From assembly GCF_013031355.1 (NCBI RefSeq), contig NZ_WPZO01000003.1, forward strand, positions 433,667-497,666: a DNA stretch of 64,000 nucleotides. Direction: 5' to 3'. A program made the position numbers and the translations under genes. Of the stretch, positions 9,648 through 19,101 are shown piece after piece (position 1 is the stretch's first letter; the number at the start of each line of letters is the position of its first letter). Source of the DNA: Ruegeria arenilitoris (lineage in GTDB: Bacteria > Pseudomonadota > Alphaproteobacteria > Rhodobacterales > Rhodobacteraceae). The notes under the pieces were generated by a model, which saw nothing but the letters and a program-made list of their open reading frames with translations, did no database searches and was not told the origin of the DNA.

Positions 9648-11972
9648 GTGCCTTCATTCTCGAGCACATTAGAACAAGCCATTCACGCGGCCTTGGCGGC
9701 TGCGAATGAGCGGCGACATGAATTCGCAACGCTGGAGCATCTGCTGCTGGCGCTGCTGGAGGAACCTGATGCCATCCGCGTCATGAAGGCCTGCAGCGTC
9801 GATTTGGACGAGTTGCGCAGCACTCTGGTCGAGTTCATTGACGAAGACCTGTCCAATCTGGTCACCGATATCGACGGCTCGGAAGCCGTCCCAACCGCCG
9901 CGTTCCAGCGCGTGATCCAGCGTGCCGCGATCCATGTCCAAAGCTCGGGACGGACCGAGGTGACCGGCGCGAACGTCCTGGTCGCCATCTTCGCCGAACG
10001 TGAAAGCAACGCGGCCTATTTCCTGCAGGAACAGGACATGACCCGCTATGACGCGGTGAACTTTATCGCGCATGGTGTGGCCAAGGACCCGGCCTATGGC
10101 GAAAACCGCTCGGTTTCGGGCGCAGACCAGGTCGAGGAAGAGGTGCAGTCCACCGCGAGTGAAGGCGACCAGAAAGAAAGCGCGCTTGGGAAATACTGCA
10201 TTGATCTGAACGCTAAATCGCGTGCGGGCGACGTTGACCCGCTGATCGGCCGCGCCGATGAGGTTGAACGGTGTATCCAGGTTCTCTGCCGCCGTCGCAA
10301 GAACAACCCGCTGTTGGTGGGCGATCCGGGCGTGGGTAAAACCGCCATCGCCGAAGGCCTGGCACATAAGATCGTATCGGGCGAAGCACCCGACGTGCTG
10401 GCCAATACCACTATCTTTTCGCTGGACATGGGCGCGCTGCTGGCGGGCACACGTTATCGCGGTGATTTCGAAGAACGGCTCAAGGCAGTTGTCACCGAGT
10501 TGGAGGATCACCCCGACGCTGTGCTGTTCATTGACGAGATTCACACCGTGATCGGCGCCGGCGCCACGTCGGGTGGTGCGATGGATGCGTCCAACCTGCT
10601 GAAACCTGCCCTGCAGGGCGGCAAGCTGCGCACCATGGGCTCGACCACGTATAAAGAGTTCCGTCAGCATTTCGAAAAAGACCGCGCGCTCAGCCGCCGG
10701 TTCCAGAAGATCGACGTGAACGAACCTTCGGTCGAGGACAGCGTGAAAATCCTGCGCGGTCTCAAGCCCTATTTCGAAGAGCATCACGAGATCAAATACA
10801 CTGCGGACGCCATCAAGACCGCCGTGGAACTCTCAGCCCGTTATATCAATGACCGCAAGCTGCCCGACAAGGCCATCGACGTAATTGATGAAGCCGGTGC
10901 CGCGCAGCATCTGGTTGCGGAAAGCAAACGCCGCAAGACCATCGGTGTGAAGGAAATCGAGGCTGTTGTCGCCAAGATTGCCCGCATCCCGCCGAAGAAT
11001 GTCACCAAAGACGATGCCGAGGTTCTGAAAGACCTTGAGGCTTCGCTGAAACGGGTGGTGTTCGGTCAGGATGACGCCATCGTGGCGCTGTCCAGCGCGA
11101 TCAAACTGGCGCGTGCCGGTCTGCGGGAACCTGAAAAGCCCATCGGCAACTACCTGTTCGCTGGTCCGACCGGTGTGGGCAAGACCGAGGTCGCGAAACA
11201 GCTGGCAGATACGCTGGGTGTGGAACTTCTGCGCTTCGACATGTCGGAATACATGGAGAAACACGCGGTCAGCCGTCTGATCGGTGCGCCTCCGGGTTAT
11301 GTCGGGTTCGATCAGGGCGGACTGCTGACCGACGGTGTCGACCAGCATCCGCATTGTGTGCTGCTGCTGGACGAAATCGAGAAAGCGCACCCAGATGTGT
11401 TCAACATCCTGTTGCAGGTGATGGACCACGGCGAGCTGACCGATCACAACGGCCGCACGGTGAACTTCCGCAACGTGGTTCTGATCATGACCTCGAACGC
11501 GGGTGCACAGGAACAGGCAAAGGCCGCCATCGGCTTCGGTCGTGACCGCCGCGAGGGTGAAGACACCGCTGCAATCGAGCGTATGTTCACGCCGGAATTC
11601 CGCAACCGTCTGGACGCTGTGATCTCGTTCGCGCCGCTGCCGAAAGAGGTCATCCTGCAGGTGGTCGAAAAGTTCGTGCTGCAGCTTGAAGCGCAATTGC
11701 TGGATCGCAACGTGACCATCGATCTGACGCCCAAGGCCGCCGAATGGCTGGCCGACAAGGGCTATGACGACAAGATGGGCGCCCGCCCGCTGGGCCGCGT
11801 AATCCAGGAGCACATCAAGAAACCTCTGGCCGAGGAGCTGCTGTTCGGCAAGCTGGCCAAGGGCGGTGTGGTCCGCGTTTCGGTCAAGAAGGGCGAGCTG
11901 AACCTGGAAATCTTCGGCCCCGATCAGCCGCGTATTCCGGGCGACAAACCGCCATTGCTGACGGCGGATTGA
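9648..11972 (+). CDS. clpA: ATP-dependent Clp protease ATP-binding subunit ClpA
   Basis: The AAA+ unfoldase that feeds proteins, including N-end-rule substrates, to ClpP. The 774-residue chain has the N-domain (1-145, two Clp_N repeats), Walker A GDPGVGKT at 225-232, Walker B VLFIDEIHT near 295, a second AAA module with GPTGVGKT near 505-512 and LLLDEIEKAHPDVFN, and the C-terminal D2-small domain (MGARPLGRVIQ). The middle domain is short, which separates ClpA from ClpB. Start is GTG at 9648 with GAGGAG upstream. The adaptor gene clpS, often just upstream, is not in 9482-9647; that gap holds only a CTTGAA element with no convincing matching -10. Confidence 0.96.
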   Translation: MPSFSSTLEQAIHAALAAANERRHEFATLEHLLLALLEEPDAIRVMKACSVDLDELRSTLVEFIDEDLSNLVTDIDGSEAVPTAAFQRVIQRAAIHVQSSGRTEVTGANVLVAIFAERESNAAYFLQEQDMTRYDAVNFIAHGVAKDPAYGENRSVSGADQVEEEVQSTASEGDQKESALGKYCIDLNAKSRAGDVDPLIGRADEVERCIQVLCRRRKNNPLLVGDPGVGKTAIAEGLAHKIVSGEAPDVLANTTIFSLDMGALLAGTRYRGDFEERLKAVVTELEDHPDAVLFIDEIHTVIGAGATSGGAMDASNLLKPALQGGKLRTMGSTTYKEFRQHFEKDRALSRRFQKIDVNEPSVEDSVKILRGLKPYFEEHHEIKYTADAIKTAVELSARYINDRKLPDKAIDVIDEAGAAQHLVAESKRRKTIGVKEIEAVVAKIARIPPKNVTKDDAEVLKDLEASLKRVVFGQDDAIVALSSAIKLARAGLREPEKPIGNYLFAGPTGVGKTEVAKQLADTLGVELLRFDMSEYMEKHAVSRLIGAPPGYVGFDQGGLLTDGVDQHPHCVLLLDEIEKAHPDVFNILLQVMDHGELTDHNGRTVNFRNVVLIMTSNAGAQEQAKAAIGFGRDRREGEDTAAIERMFTPEFRNRLDAVISFAPLPKEVILQVVEKFVLQLEAQLLDRNVTIDLTPKAAEWLADKGYDDKMGARPLGRVIQEHIKKPLAEELLFGKLAKGGVVRVSVKKGELNLEIFGPDQPRIPGDKPPLLTAD

Positions 11973-11993
11973 TCGCCAGCACTTCAAACAGAA

Positions 11994-12019
11994 AACCCGC
12001 CATTCACGGCGGGTTTTTT
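11994..12019 (+). terminator. Rho-independent terminator after clpA
   Basis: AACCCGC (11994-12000) pairs with GCGGGTT (12009-12015), with an inner C-G pair, and is followed by six T residues starting at 12014. Confidence 0.9.
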
Positions 12020-12095
12020 CATTTGGACCTGCATTGCAGAGATTTGGTAGGCAAGCCCGGCCTTGCGGAAACTCCGAATTTTCAAACCAACGGCA

Positions 12096-12725
12096 TTACC
12101 AGATATGAGGCTGGCGGTTTCGCACCGGGCATGGTTCCGGCAGAACTTGCGGCTGCCTCTCATTTGCCAAACGATAGGCCGATAGGATGCAATGTGCATA
12201 GCGCGGCCCACTCGCGCCCTGCGATAAGGCCGACAGAATCGCGATGCCGACATCGCGGGCTTTGCGGAGCCGCCCGGCTTTGACAGGCACAAAATACTCG
12301 AAGTCGATGAACCGAATCTGACGCCCGTCCCAGCACATGTCCCGAAAGGCTGGACGTCCATGGGCCAGGTCCACCGCATGCAATCGCGCCAAAGCCCGCC
12401 CTGCTGCGCGGCATGCCCTGAGCTTTTCTGCCATCGTGACAGATGTGCTCTGACAGAGTTTGGTCAGGCTGGCCCCGGCGTCCTCGATGGCGATAAACCC
12501 CAAACCTTCGGCCACGATCCGGGGGACGGGCATCCCGTAATTCCAGAGAAAGCGATGGGAGCGCCGATCACGGTCAAACGCCTTCTCTGGCCTTCCCTTC
12601 ACCAGCCAAAGATGCGGAGCGAAACGCTCAACACGTTTCAGCCAAAACCTTCCCCCTCGCCGGGTCTGGCACAGAGTTACACGGCGGTACGGCGACCGTA
12701 GTCGCTTTTCCACCGCAATGTGCAT
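12096..12725 (-). CDS. Small kinase-like protein (RIO/LPS-kinase type fold)
   Basis: The 209-residue protein reads like the shortened kinase fold of RIO or lipopolysaccharide (Kdo) kinases: a lysine in GRFWLKRVERF near 26-36 in place of the VAIK lysine, the helix GRALARLHAVDLAHGRPAFRD around 108-128, and IRFIDFEYF near 136-144, standing for the DFG-type metal-binding Asp. Start: ATG at 12725 has AAGGA seven bases upstream and beats the GTG seven codons earlier. It stands alone, convergent with clpA beyond its terminator. The phosphorylated substrate is unknown; a lipid-A or cell-envelope sugar is a guess from the family. Confidence 0.6.
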   Translation of the reverse strand: MHIAVEKRLRSPYRRVTLCQTRRGGRFWLKRVERFAPHLWLVKGRPEKAFDRDRRSHRFLWNYGMPVPRIVAEGLGFIAIEDAGASLTKLCQSTSVTMAEKLRACRAAGRALARLHAVDLAHGRPAFRDMCWDGRQIRFIDFEYFVPVKAGRLRKARDVGIAILSALSQGASGPRYAHCILSAYRLANERQPQVLPEPCPVRNRQPHIW

Positions 12726-12870
12726 CTCTGTTTCCTTGTCTTTCACGCACAGCTCCGCTCAACCTATGGTGAGGATATAGGAGTGTTGCCCCCTCAATTC
12801 ACCATATGCGTGTCGACAATCCGCCCGTATCAAAAGATTTTTTTTGCACTCCCAAGTGCAGCCCGATTGA

Positions 12871-14508
12871 CTACCGCTCGGTCAGCTTCAGCTCGATGCG
12901 GCGGTTCTGCGCGCGGGCTTCGGGGGTATCGGCGGGATTGACGGGTTGGAACTCGCCAAACCCGTTGGCGGCCAGCCGGTTCGGCGGGATACCCAGCGCG
13001 TCGACCATATAGCGCACCACTGACAAAGCCCTGCCCTGACTCAGTTCCCAGTTGTCGCGATATCGCCCGGACCCCGCCAATGGCACGTTATCCGTGTGGC
13101 CATCTACGCGGATCACCCAGTTCAGACCTTCAGGAATTTCCACCGCCACGCTGCGCAGGATAGCGGCCACCTTTGCAACCTCTTGCTGACCGACCGGAGA
13201 CAGGACAGCCGAGCCGGTATCGAACAGCACTTCGGAAGAAAACACGAAACGGTCCCCTTCGATCCGAACGCCTTGTTCATCGCCCAGAACGTCGCGCAGG
13301 CGACCGAAAAACTCCGATCGATAGCGTTGCAGATCCTCGGCCTGCGCTGCCAGGTCCTGCGCCTCGATTTCAAGACGCTTGCGTTCGGCTTCTTCTAGCA
13401 GACGGCGGCGACGCTCTTCCGAGGCTGCGCGCGCCAACGCCGCGTTCAGGTCCTGCCCCAGTGTCTGGATACGGATATCAGCAGCCGCATTGCGCTCTGC
13501 GTAGTCGTCCAGCAAGCCCTGCAACCCGCCCACTTGCTCGCGCAGCGCGGCCAACTGCTGGTTCAGCAGCGCGGTTTCGCGTTGCGCCTTTTCCGAGATC
13601 GCCTGCTCATCCGAAAGCGTGTCACGCGCCACCGAGAGCAGGGCCGCGCGCTCCGCGGCCAAGGTTCGTTGTTCCTGCGCCTCGGCCAGGGCTTCGCTCT
13701 GCGCGGCAAGGGCGGCCTCAAGCTGCGCCCGCAACTCTTCGGTGTTCAGGTCCCCAAACTGCCGTTCCAATTCCGCCCTTGCAGCCTGCGCCGCAGCCAG
13801 CAGAGTCAGCGTTTCCTCGGCTTCCTTGCGCTGCGCCTCCAGCGCAAGGGTCATGGCTGTCAATTCAGCATCCGCATTCTGCAGACGGGCCCGCAGGTTT
13901 TCGGCGGCAGCAGCCTCGGCCAGTCTGGCGGCCTCTTCTGATGTCAGTTGTTCCTCTAGCTCAGAAATCCGGGCGCCCTGCGCCGCGTCGCTTTGTTCCA
14001 GATCAGCCACCAGCGCCTCAAGCGCCTCGCGTTGGGCGGCGGCCAGACGGGCGGCCTCGGTCTGTTCGTCGATCTCGGCCCGGCTTTGCGACAGAGCCAG
14101 GTTCAGAGCGTCCTGTTCGCCCTGCAATTCAGCGATTTCATCCTGTGATCGAGCCTGGTCGAACAACAGGGCCGCAACCTGAGCTTCAAAGTCGGTCAGT
14201 TGGATCTGTGCCTGAACCAGCTCGGTCTCGACCTGCGACAGAGTCGAGCTCAATACGCCCAACCTCGCCTGCAACCGGCTGTTCTCCCGCTCTTCCAGAC
14301 CCAGCGCCCCGGCCAAGGCCGCGACCTCATCCGACAGGGCGGTCAGTTCATCCTCTTGCCCGGAAATGGTTTCGCGCAGCACGTATTGCACCACCATGAA
14401 GATGGTCAACACAAAGGTCAGCACCATCAGCAGCCCGGTGATCGCGTCCACGAATCCGGGCCAGACCGAGCCCTGGAAACGTTGACCTGTGCGGCGGGAC
14501 AGAGCCAT
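12871..14508 (-). CDS. MotB-like membrane protein with long coiled coil and OmpA peptidoglycan-binding domain
   Basis: A 545-residue protein with three parts. Residues 16-45 form one membrane helix starting W-P-G-F-V-D, with Asp21 placed like the ion-binding Asp of MotB. Residues about 50-400 are Ala/Glu/Leu/Arg-rich heptad-like coiled coil. Residues about 415-545 are an OmpA/MotB domain: VDGHTDN at 468-474, NWELSQGRA at 486-494 and NRRIEL at 535-540 are the peptidoglycan-binding signature. The stop-to-start gap to the upstream MotA/ExbB-like gene is 3 bases, so they are co-translated partners. This resembles a stator or Tol/Exb-type ion-driven machine, but no flagellar genes are nearby. The physiological role is unknown. 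Confidence 0.85.
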   Translation of the reverse strand: MALSRRTGQRFQGSVWPGFVDAITGLLMVLTFVLTIFMVVQYVLRETISGQEDELTALSDEVAALAGALGLEERENSRLQARLGVLSSTLSQVETELVQAQIQLTDFEAQVAALLFDQARSQDEIAELQGEQDALNLALSQSRAEIDEQTEAARLAAAQREALEALVADLEQSDAAQGARISELEEQLTSEEAARLAEAAAAENLRARLQNADAELTAMTLALEAQRKEAEETLTLLAAAQAARAELERQFGDLNTEELRAQLEAALAAQSEALAEAQEQRTLAAERAALLSVARDTLSDEQAISEKAQRETALLNQQLAALREQVGGLQGLLDDYAERNAAADIRIQTLGQDLNAALARAASEERRRRLLEEAERKRLEIEAQDLAAQAEDLQRYRSEFFGRLRDVLGDEQGVRIEGDRFVFSSEVLFDTGSAVLSPVGQQEVAKVAAILRSVAVEIPEGLNWVIRVDGHTDNVPLAGSGRYRDNWELSQGRALSVVRYMVDALGIPPNRLAANGFGEFQPVNPADTPEARAQNRRIELKLTER

Positions 14509-14511
14509 TGT

Positions 14512-15690
14512 TTACTCGCTTTCCGGAGCGGTGCGCACGGCGCCTCGGGGCAAAGTCAGGGCTTTGACCAAAAGTTCGATATCCTTGCGCAGCTCGCTCA
14601 TGCTCTCCTGCCGCCCGGCGGAAATCTCTTCGAGAATACGCAGCAACTGTACATCCATCGAGCGCAGGCGCATACGGCTTTCGGCATCGATCCCATCGCC
14701 GGCACCCTGTTCGCGCATATGGTCCAGAAGCGCGTCCTGCCCAAGGGCTACCCGCTCCAGCGCCGCTGCCACGTTGTCGTTAGTGGATTGCCGTGCGTTC
14801 ATTTCGCCAATCGAGTCCGCCAGCTGGCCTAACTTGGTCGATACTGCTGCACTGTCCGCCCCTTGCGCGGAAAACAAATCCTGCAGCGCGTTCATCTGCT
14901 CGGACATGGCGTCAAGCACGGGGGTCAGCACGGCCAGTTCGGCGCTGCCCTCATCCCCGGCAGCAAAACCGACACGGGTGATCGAGGACAACCATTCCTC
15001 AAGTTCGCGGTAAAACCTGTTCTGCCCGTGGCCCGCAAACAGTTCCAGAAGACCAACGATCAGCGATCCGGCCAGACCCAGCAGCGAGGAGCCAAAGGCC
15101 ACGCCCATGCCCTGCAACTGCGATTCCAACCCGACCATCAGGCGGTTGAAGACGGCCAGACCCTCTTCCCCCTGTTGCGGGTTGAGGCTGCGGATGGTGT
15201 CGACGATAGCCGGAACTGTTGTCGCCAGCCCGAAGAACGTACCCAAAAGGCCAAGATAAATCAGGACGTTGGTGATGTATCGGGTAATCTCACGCTCTTC
15301 CTCGATCCGCTCGGCCACCGAATCCAGAATGGAGCGGGTTGAGGTCGAACTGATTTGTGACCGCGCGCCCCGTTCGCGCAGCAAAGACGCCAGCGGTGCC
15401 AGCAATTGCGGCGTGCGGGCGTCTTCGCGGACGACACCACCGACAAACGCCTCGATCCATCGGACCGACCCGATCAGCTGTGTCACCTGATAGAAACAAG
15501 CAAACACGCCGATGATGAAGACGAGAATAATAAAGCCGTTCAGGTAGGGGTTGGCGTAAAAGACCGGCAGCACATAAGGCAGCGCCATGAAGACCCCAAA
15601 CCCCGCCAAAGCGATCGCGACCAGCATTGTAACGATCTGACGAATGGGTTGCGAGAAATGCGGTCTCGCGCCCTGATGTGCCTGCGCCAT
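14512..15690 (-). CDS. MotA/TolQ/ExbB-type proton-channel membrane protein
   Basis: A 392-residue inner-membrane protein. Membrane helices are visible at about 19-45, 50-68, 138-165 (YLGLLGTFFGLATTVPAI, the MotA/TolQ/ExbB channel helix) and 195-219 (GVAFGSSLLGLAGSLIVGL, the second channel helix). Four helices match MotA/ZorA topology better than the three of ExbB. Residues 70-137 form a cytoplasmic loop and 220-392 a mostly helical cytoplasmic tail. It is the first gene of a two-gene operon with the OmpA-domain protein. The Thr-rich channel motif argues for ion-driven work on the envelope; whether this is motility, Tol-like constriction or something else cannot be said. Confidence 0.85.
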   Translation of the reverse strand: MAQAHQGARPHFSQPIRQIVTMLVAIALAGFGVFMALPYVLPVFYANPYLNGFIILVFIIGVFACFYQVTQLIGSVRWIEAFVGGVVREDARTPQLLAPLASLLRERGARSQISSTSTRSILDSVAERIEEEREITRYITNVLIYLGLLGTFFGLATTVPAIVDTIRSLNPQQGEEGLAVFNRLMVGLESQLQGMGVAFGSSLLGLAGSLIVGLLELFAGHGQNRFYRELEEWLSSITRVGFAAGDEGSAELAVLTPVLDAMSEQMNALQDLFSAQGADSAAVSTKLGQLADSIGEMNARQSTNDNVAAALERVALGQDALLDHMREQGAGDGIDAESRMRLRSMDVQLLRILEEISAGRQESMSELRKDIELLVKALTLPRGAVRTAPESE

Positions 15691-15760
15691 GCGCGTGGTT
15701 CCCGGTATTTTGCCTGCTCTATGCCGAAACTAGCGAAATAACACCGGTGACGCCAAGGGT

Positions 15761-16291
15761 TTATGCGGTGATGGTCCGCACCCGTTGCGCCAACCACTCA
15801 AGATCAGGATCGCGCAGGTCGATCTCGGCCAAATGTTCGGCGGTGTTGTAGAGGTATTCGGTGTTTGGCCCGCGCCCGCCCACGGCATGGGCGATGATCT
15901 GTGCCTGTTCCTCCAGCGGCATTCCCCCGCAATATTGCACATGATCGGCGTCGATCACGTAGGTCACCGCAGTCACCACCTCGCCGTTGTCGAGCTGCAC
16001 GTCCAGCATTTTCTCGACATAAGCCGATGAGATCAGCTCGCGCTCGCGCAATTCGTGCAACGTGCGGTCCTCATGACCGGCTTCAACCGCCAAAGCCAAC
16101 CCCTTGCAATGGGCATCGGCCTGTTCGTCCAGCGCCAGTACGAGGCCGGGATGATCCTCGGTGCCGCGGTGGTGGATCGAGCTCATGCAGAAGGACCGCG
16201 CATAACCGTGCAGCGTTGCGCGTTCGCTGCGGGCCACCGGAAAGCCCGGGTTCCACAGCAGCGATCCATATCCGAAAACCCACATCGTCAT
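15761..16291 (-). CDS. ChaC-type gamma-glutamylcyclotransferase
   Basis: Predicted to release 5-oxoproline from glutathione or gamma-glutamyl peptides. The 176-residue length matches the ChaC2/bacterial class. The substrate-binding motif FGYGSLLWNPGF occupies residues 6-17, and the catalytic Glu lies in the RERELISSAY segment. The start at 16291 has AAGGA eight bases upstream; the longer frame to 16390 would run into the divergent DUF2125 gene. It is separate from the stator operon (70 bases upstream of the MotA-like start). Confidence 0.82.
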   Translation of the reverse strand: MTMWVFGYGSLLWNPGFPVARSERATLHGYARSFCMSSIHHRGTEDHPGLVLALDEQADAHCKGLALAVEAGHEDRTLHELRERELISSAYVEKMLDVQLDNGEVVTAVTYVIDADHVQYCGGMPLEEQAQIIAHAVGGRGPNTEYLYNTAEHLAEIDLRDPDLEWLAQRVRTITA

Positions 16292-16358
16292 AGCACTGGT
16301 CCTTGCCCGTTTGCGCCTATAAACATCAAATCCGAGGCAGGAAAAAGGGCCATCTGTC

Positions 16359-17360
16359 ATGCGCGGTCTGGTGCGGTTTATCATTTTCATCCTTGTCGCG
16401 TGGAGCGCCTATTGGTTCATTGCCGGTTTCGGGCTGCGCAATGCCATCACGACATGGTTCGACAAACAGCAGGAACAGGGCTGGCAGGCCGAATTTGCAG
16501 ACGTTGAGACTGCCGGATACCCCTTCCACCACATGACTCGACTGAACAGCCCCGCGCTGGCCGATCCGGTCAACGGAACTGCATGGAGCGCCGACTGGAT
16601 AGAATTCCAAAGCCCCGCGATCTGGCCCGGCCGTCAGGTGCTACGGTTTGCCGAAACGCCGCAGCGCTTGTCCCACTACGACCAGACGGCCACCATTGAA
16701 GCCGGTGATTTGCAGGCTGAACTGCAATTGCAACCCGGTGTCGCGCTGGTGCTGGAAAAAATGGCGCTGACCGCCGGGCCTTGGTCCATCACTGACGATA
16801 CCGGGACGCTGGCCGGCGGTGATACACTGGCCCTCGTGATGGAGCAGACGCCAACCCCCGAAACCTATGTGATCGGCGCGCGGATTGACGGCTTCACCCC
16901 CGGCGATGATCTGCGCGACCTGATGCGTTCGGCCACGACCCTGCCGCAGGCGTTCGAGACGCTGGAACTGGATATGGCTGTCACCTTCGACAAAGCCTGG
17001 GATCGTTCGGCGCTGGAAGACAGCAGGCCGCAGCCGGTAAAGATCGACCTTCGTCTGGCCGAGATGAAGTGGGGCGCGCTGCGTCTGTTCGCCACCGGAG
17101 AGCTGGATGTTGATCAGCAAGGCATTCCGATTGGCGAGATTGCCGTCAAGGCCGAGAACTGGCGCGACATGATCGCCATGGCCAACGCTGCGGGCGCCCT
17201 GCCCGATCAGGCGGTTGACCCGGTGACGCGTGCGCTAAACTTCATGGCCGGGCTTGGCGGCAATCCCAACGCACTGGATTTACAGCTGAATTTCCGCGAT
17301 GGCTTTGTGGCACTGGGTCCCCTGCCCCTTGGGCCGGCCCCACGACTGATCCTGCGTTAA
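16359..17360 (+). CDS. DUF2125 family membrane-anchored protein
   Basis: The 333-residue protein begins with one membrane helix (residues 4-25, RFIIFILVAWSAYWFIAGF), then a beta-rich region. The family is widespread in Rhodobacterales and other alphaproteobacteria and has no established function; its repeated strands resemble AsmA/lipid-transfer-like periplasmic proteins, which is only an impression. It is divergent from the ChaC gene and overlaps the convergent extensin-like gene by 4 bases at the stop codons. Confidence 0.75.
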   Translation: MRGLVRFIIFILVAWSAYWFIAGFGLRNAITTWFDKQQEQGWQAEFADVETAGYPFHHMTRLNSPALADPVNGTAWSADWIEFQSPAIWPGRQVLRFAETPQRLSHYDQTATIEAGDLQAELQLQPGVALVLEKMALTAGPWSITDDTGTLAGGDTLALVMEQTPTPETYVIGARIDGFTPGDDLRDLMRSATTLPQAFETLELDMAVTFDKAWDRSALEDSRPQPVKIDLRLAEMKWGALRLFATGELDVDQQGIPIGEIAVKAENWRDMIAMANAAGALPDQAVDPVTRALNFMAGLGGNPNALDLQLNFRDGFVALGPLPLGPAPRLILR

Positions 17361-18184
17361 CGGCAGTATGGCCCCCGGCGGTGGCGCGCCGTATCCAGGT
17401 GGAAATGGTCCTTATGATAGCGATCCGCGTTTGGCCCCAACACGGTGCCAAACGGCCCACACGCCCCCCGCCAGACTTTTGTCAGCTGACGCTTTGACGG
17501 GTTCTTGCGCCAGCCGCTCAGGACCGTCACCACTTCGCCATCGGCCATCTTGAAACCCGAGATATCAATCGCCCTGCCCTTGCCGTGCTCGGATATCTTC
17601 GCACCTTTGCGATTGTTGCGGGTTCGGCAGGCATAATGCGCGGCGACCTGAATCTCGACCACCGGTCCGCGCCGCTTGAAGGTGGGCTTGACCGTCTTGT
17701 CGACCCATTTGTTCAGCGCAATGGCGGTACCGCAATCCATGGTCGACGGACGGCTAAGTGCCACGCCCGAGACCGAAGTTACCTGAACGGCATCCTTGAT
17801 CCCACACGCCTTGATCTTACCCGGAACGCTGCCGACTGGCTTGCCCTGAATATCTATGTCCCCGCAGACCGAGGTTTTGCGCAGCTTGCGTTTCTTGAAC
17901 AGAACCTCCAACTCCAGCGCTTTCGGGCGCAAAAGCGGTCGGATAGGCGAAGTTTGCTCCAGCACCGACACATCCGCCGGGGCGGAGGCGGCGGCCAGGA
18001 TGATTTGAGTCTCGGGCCGCAATTTGGGGCGAATTTCAACGGCAGCCGGGCTGGCGAAGGCCAGTACTTGTGCCTCAGAGGGGCGAGTAACGGGAACCAG
18101 TGACTGTTCCAGAGGCGCCGCGTTGGACCATGTGGCGTTGGCTGCCACAAATCCAATCATCAGAAACCTCCAGCTGCGTCTCAT
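17357..18184 (-). CDS. Extensin-like C-terminal domain protein (predicted zinc peptidase fold)
   Basis: A 275-residue exported protein. Residues 1-22 are a signal peptide ending in SNA. After a Pro-rich linker, the Extensin_C domain (about 95-275) carries SEHGKGRAIDI (His and Asp metal ligands) and KDHFHLD (second His), with paired cysteines. This arrangement resembles LAS-type peptidoglycan D,D-/L,D-peptidases, so a cell-wall role is likely though unproven. The start codon overlaps the stop of the upstream prephenate dehydrogenase gene (ATGA), suggesting one transcript with hisC; a functional link is not obvious. Confidence 0.78.
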   Translation of the reverse strand: MRRSWRFLMIGFVAANATWSNAAPLEQSLVPVTRPSEAQVLAFASPAAVEIRPKLRPETQIILAAASAPADVSVLEQTSPIRPLLRPKALELEVLFKKRKLRKTSVCGDIDIQGKPVGSVPGKIKACGIKDAVQVTSVSGVALSRPSTMDCGTAIALNKWVDKTVKPTFKRRGPVVEIQVAAHYACRTRNNRKGAKISEHGKGRAIDISGFKMADGEVVTVLSGWRKNPSKRQLTKVWRGACGPFGTVLGPNADRYHKDHFHLDTARHRRGPYCR

Positions 18185-19101
18185 GAGCTTGCTTTGCCTC
18201 GTCCAAAGTCTGGCGCATCCGTATCCTGCCCGGCGTCGATGATCCCGCGCCGGATCGCGCGGGTACGGGTGAAATAGTCGAACAGGTGTTCACCATCGCC
18301 GGTGCGGATGGCGCGCTGGAGTGCGAAAAGCTCCTCGGTAAAGCGCCCGAGGATTTCCAGCGTTGCGTCCTTGTTCGTCAGGAACACATCGCGCCACATG
18401 GTCGGGTCCGAGGCCGCGATCCGCGTGAAATCCCGGAAACCGGCGGCGGAATACTTGATGACCTCGGTATCGGTCACACGACGCAGGTCATCGGCGACAC
18501 CCACCATCGTATAGGCAATCAGGTGTGGCGCGTGGGACGTCACAGCCAGAACCAGATCATGGTGGTCCGCGTCCATCTCATCGACATTCGCGCCCATGCC
18601 TTCCCACAGCGCACGCAGGCGCGCGATGGCGTCCGGGTCCGATCCTTCGACTGGCACAAGCAAACACCAACGATTGTCGTAAAGCTCGGCGAAGCCAGCC
18701 TCGGGGCCGGAATGCTCGGTCCCGGCCAGCGGGTGCGCGGGCACAAAATGTACGCCTTCAGGGATATGTGGAGATACGGCCTGAATCACGTGCCGTTTGA
18801 CCGAACCCACATCCGTCACCGTCGCTCCCGGCTTAAGGACCGGGGCGATATCTGTGGCCACGGCCTCCATCGCACCGACAGGGACACACAAAACCACAAG
18901 ATCCGCGCCCTCGACCGCTTCACGCGCGGTATCGCACACACGGTCACATAGACCGATCCGGCGGGCTGCGTCGCGGGTCGCCTCGGACCGGGCATAGCCG
19001 GTGACTTCACCCGCAAGGCCCGAGCGCTTGATGGCCCAGAACATGGACGATGCGATCAGACCCAGCCCGATCAGCGCAATACGGTCGTAAACCTGGCTCA
19101 T
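18181..19101 (-). CDS. Prephenate/arogenate dehydrogenase (tyrosine biosynthesis)
   Basis: Oxidatively decarboxylates prephenate or arogenate on the way to tyrosine. The 306-residue protein starts with a Rossmann motif IGLGLIASS (11-19), followed by VLCVPVGAM, a conserved DVGSVKRHV segment and the substrate-binding [15 protein letters not shown] block with its catalytic His. It overlaps hisC by 4 bases. The hisC-dehydrogenase pairing is common in alphaproteobacteria, where HisC-type enzymes also transaminate aromatic precursors. Whether NAD or NADP is used, and prephenate or arogenate, is not decided here; the family in this group is often called TyrC (arogenate-preferring). Confidence 0.9.
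   Translation of the reverse strand: MSQVYDRIALIGLGLIASSMFWAIKRSGLAGEVTGYARSEATRDAARRIGLCDRVCDTAREAVEGADLVVLCVPVGAMEAVATDIAPVLKPGATVTDVGSVKRHVIQAVSPHIPEGVHFVPAHPLAGTEHSGPEAGFAELYDNRWCLLVPVEGSDPDAIARLRALWEGMGANVDEMDADHHDLVLAVTSHAPHLIAYTMVGVADDLRRVTDTEVIKYSAAGFRDFTRIAASDPTMWRDVFLTNKDATLEILGRFTEELFALQRAIRTGDGEHLFDYFTRTRAIRRGIIDAGQDTDAPDFGRGKASS

Noticed and set aside
13173..14399. 408-codon Pro/Ala/Arg-rich frame
   Set aside because: Antisense to the coiled-coil region of the OmpA-domain gene; low-complexity composition reflects that.
12871..15690. Zorya defence system
   Set aside because: Only the motor-like pair is present; no ZorC/D/E-type gene or other defence gene is adjacent, and this pair occurs as part of the core gene set in this group as far as I recall.
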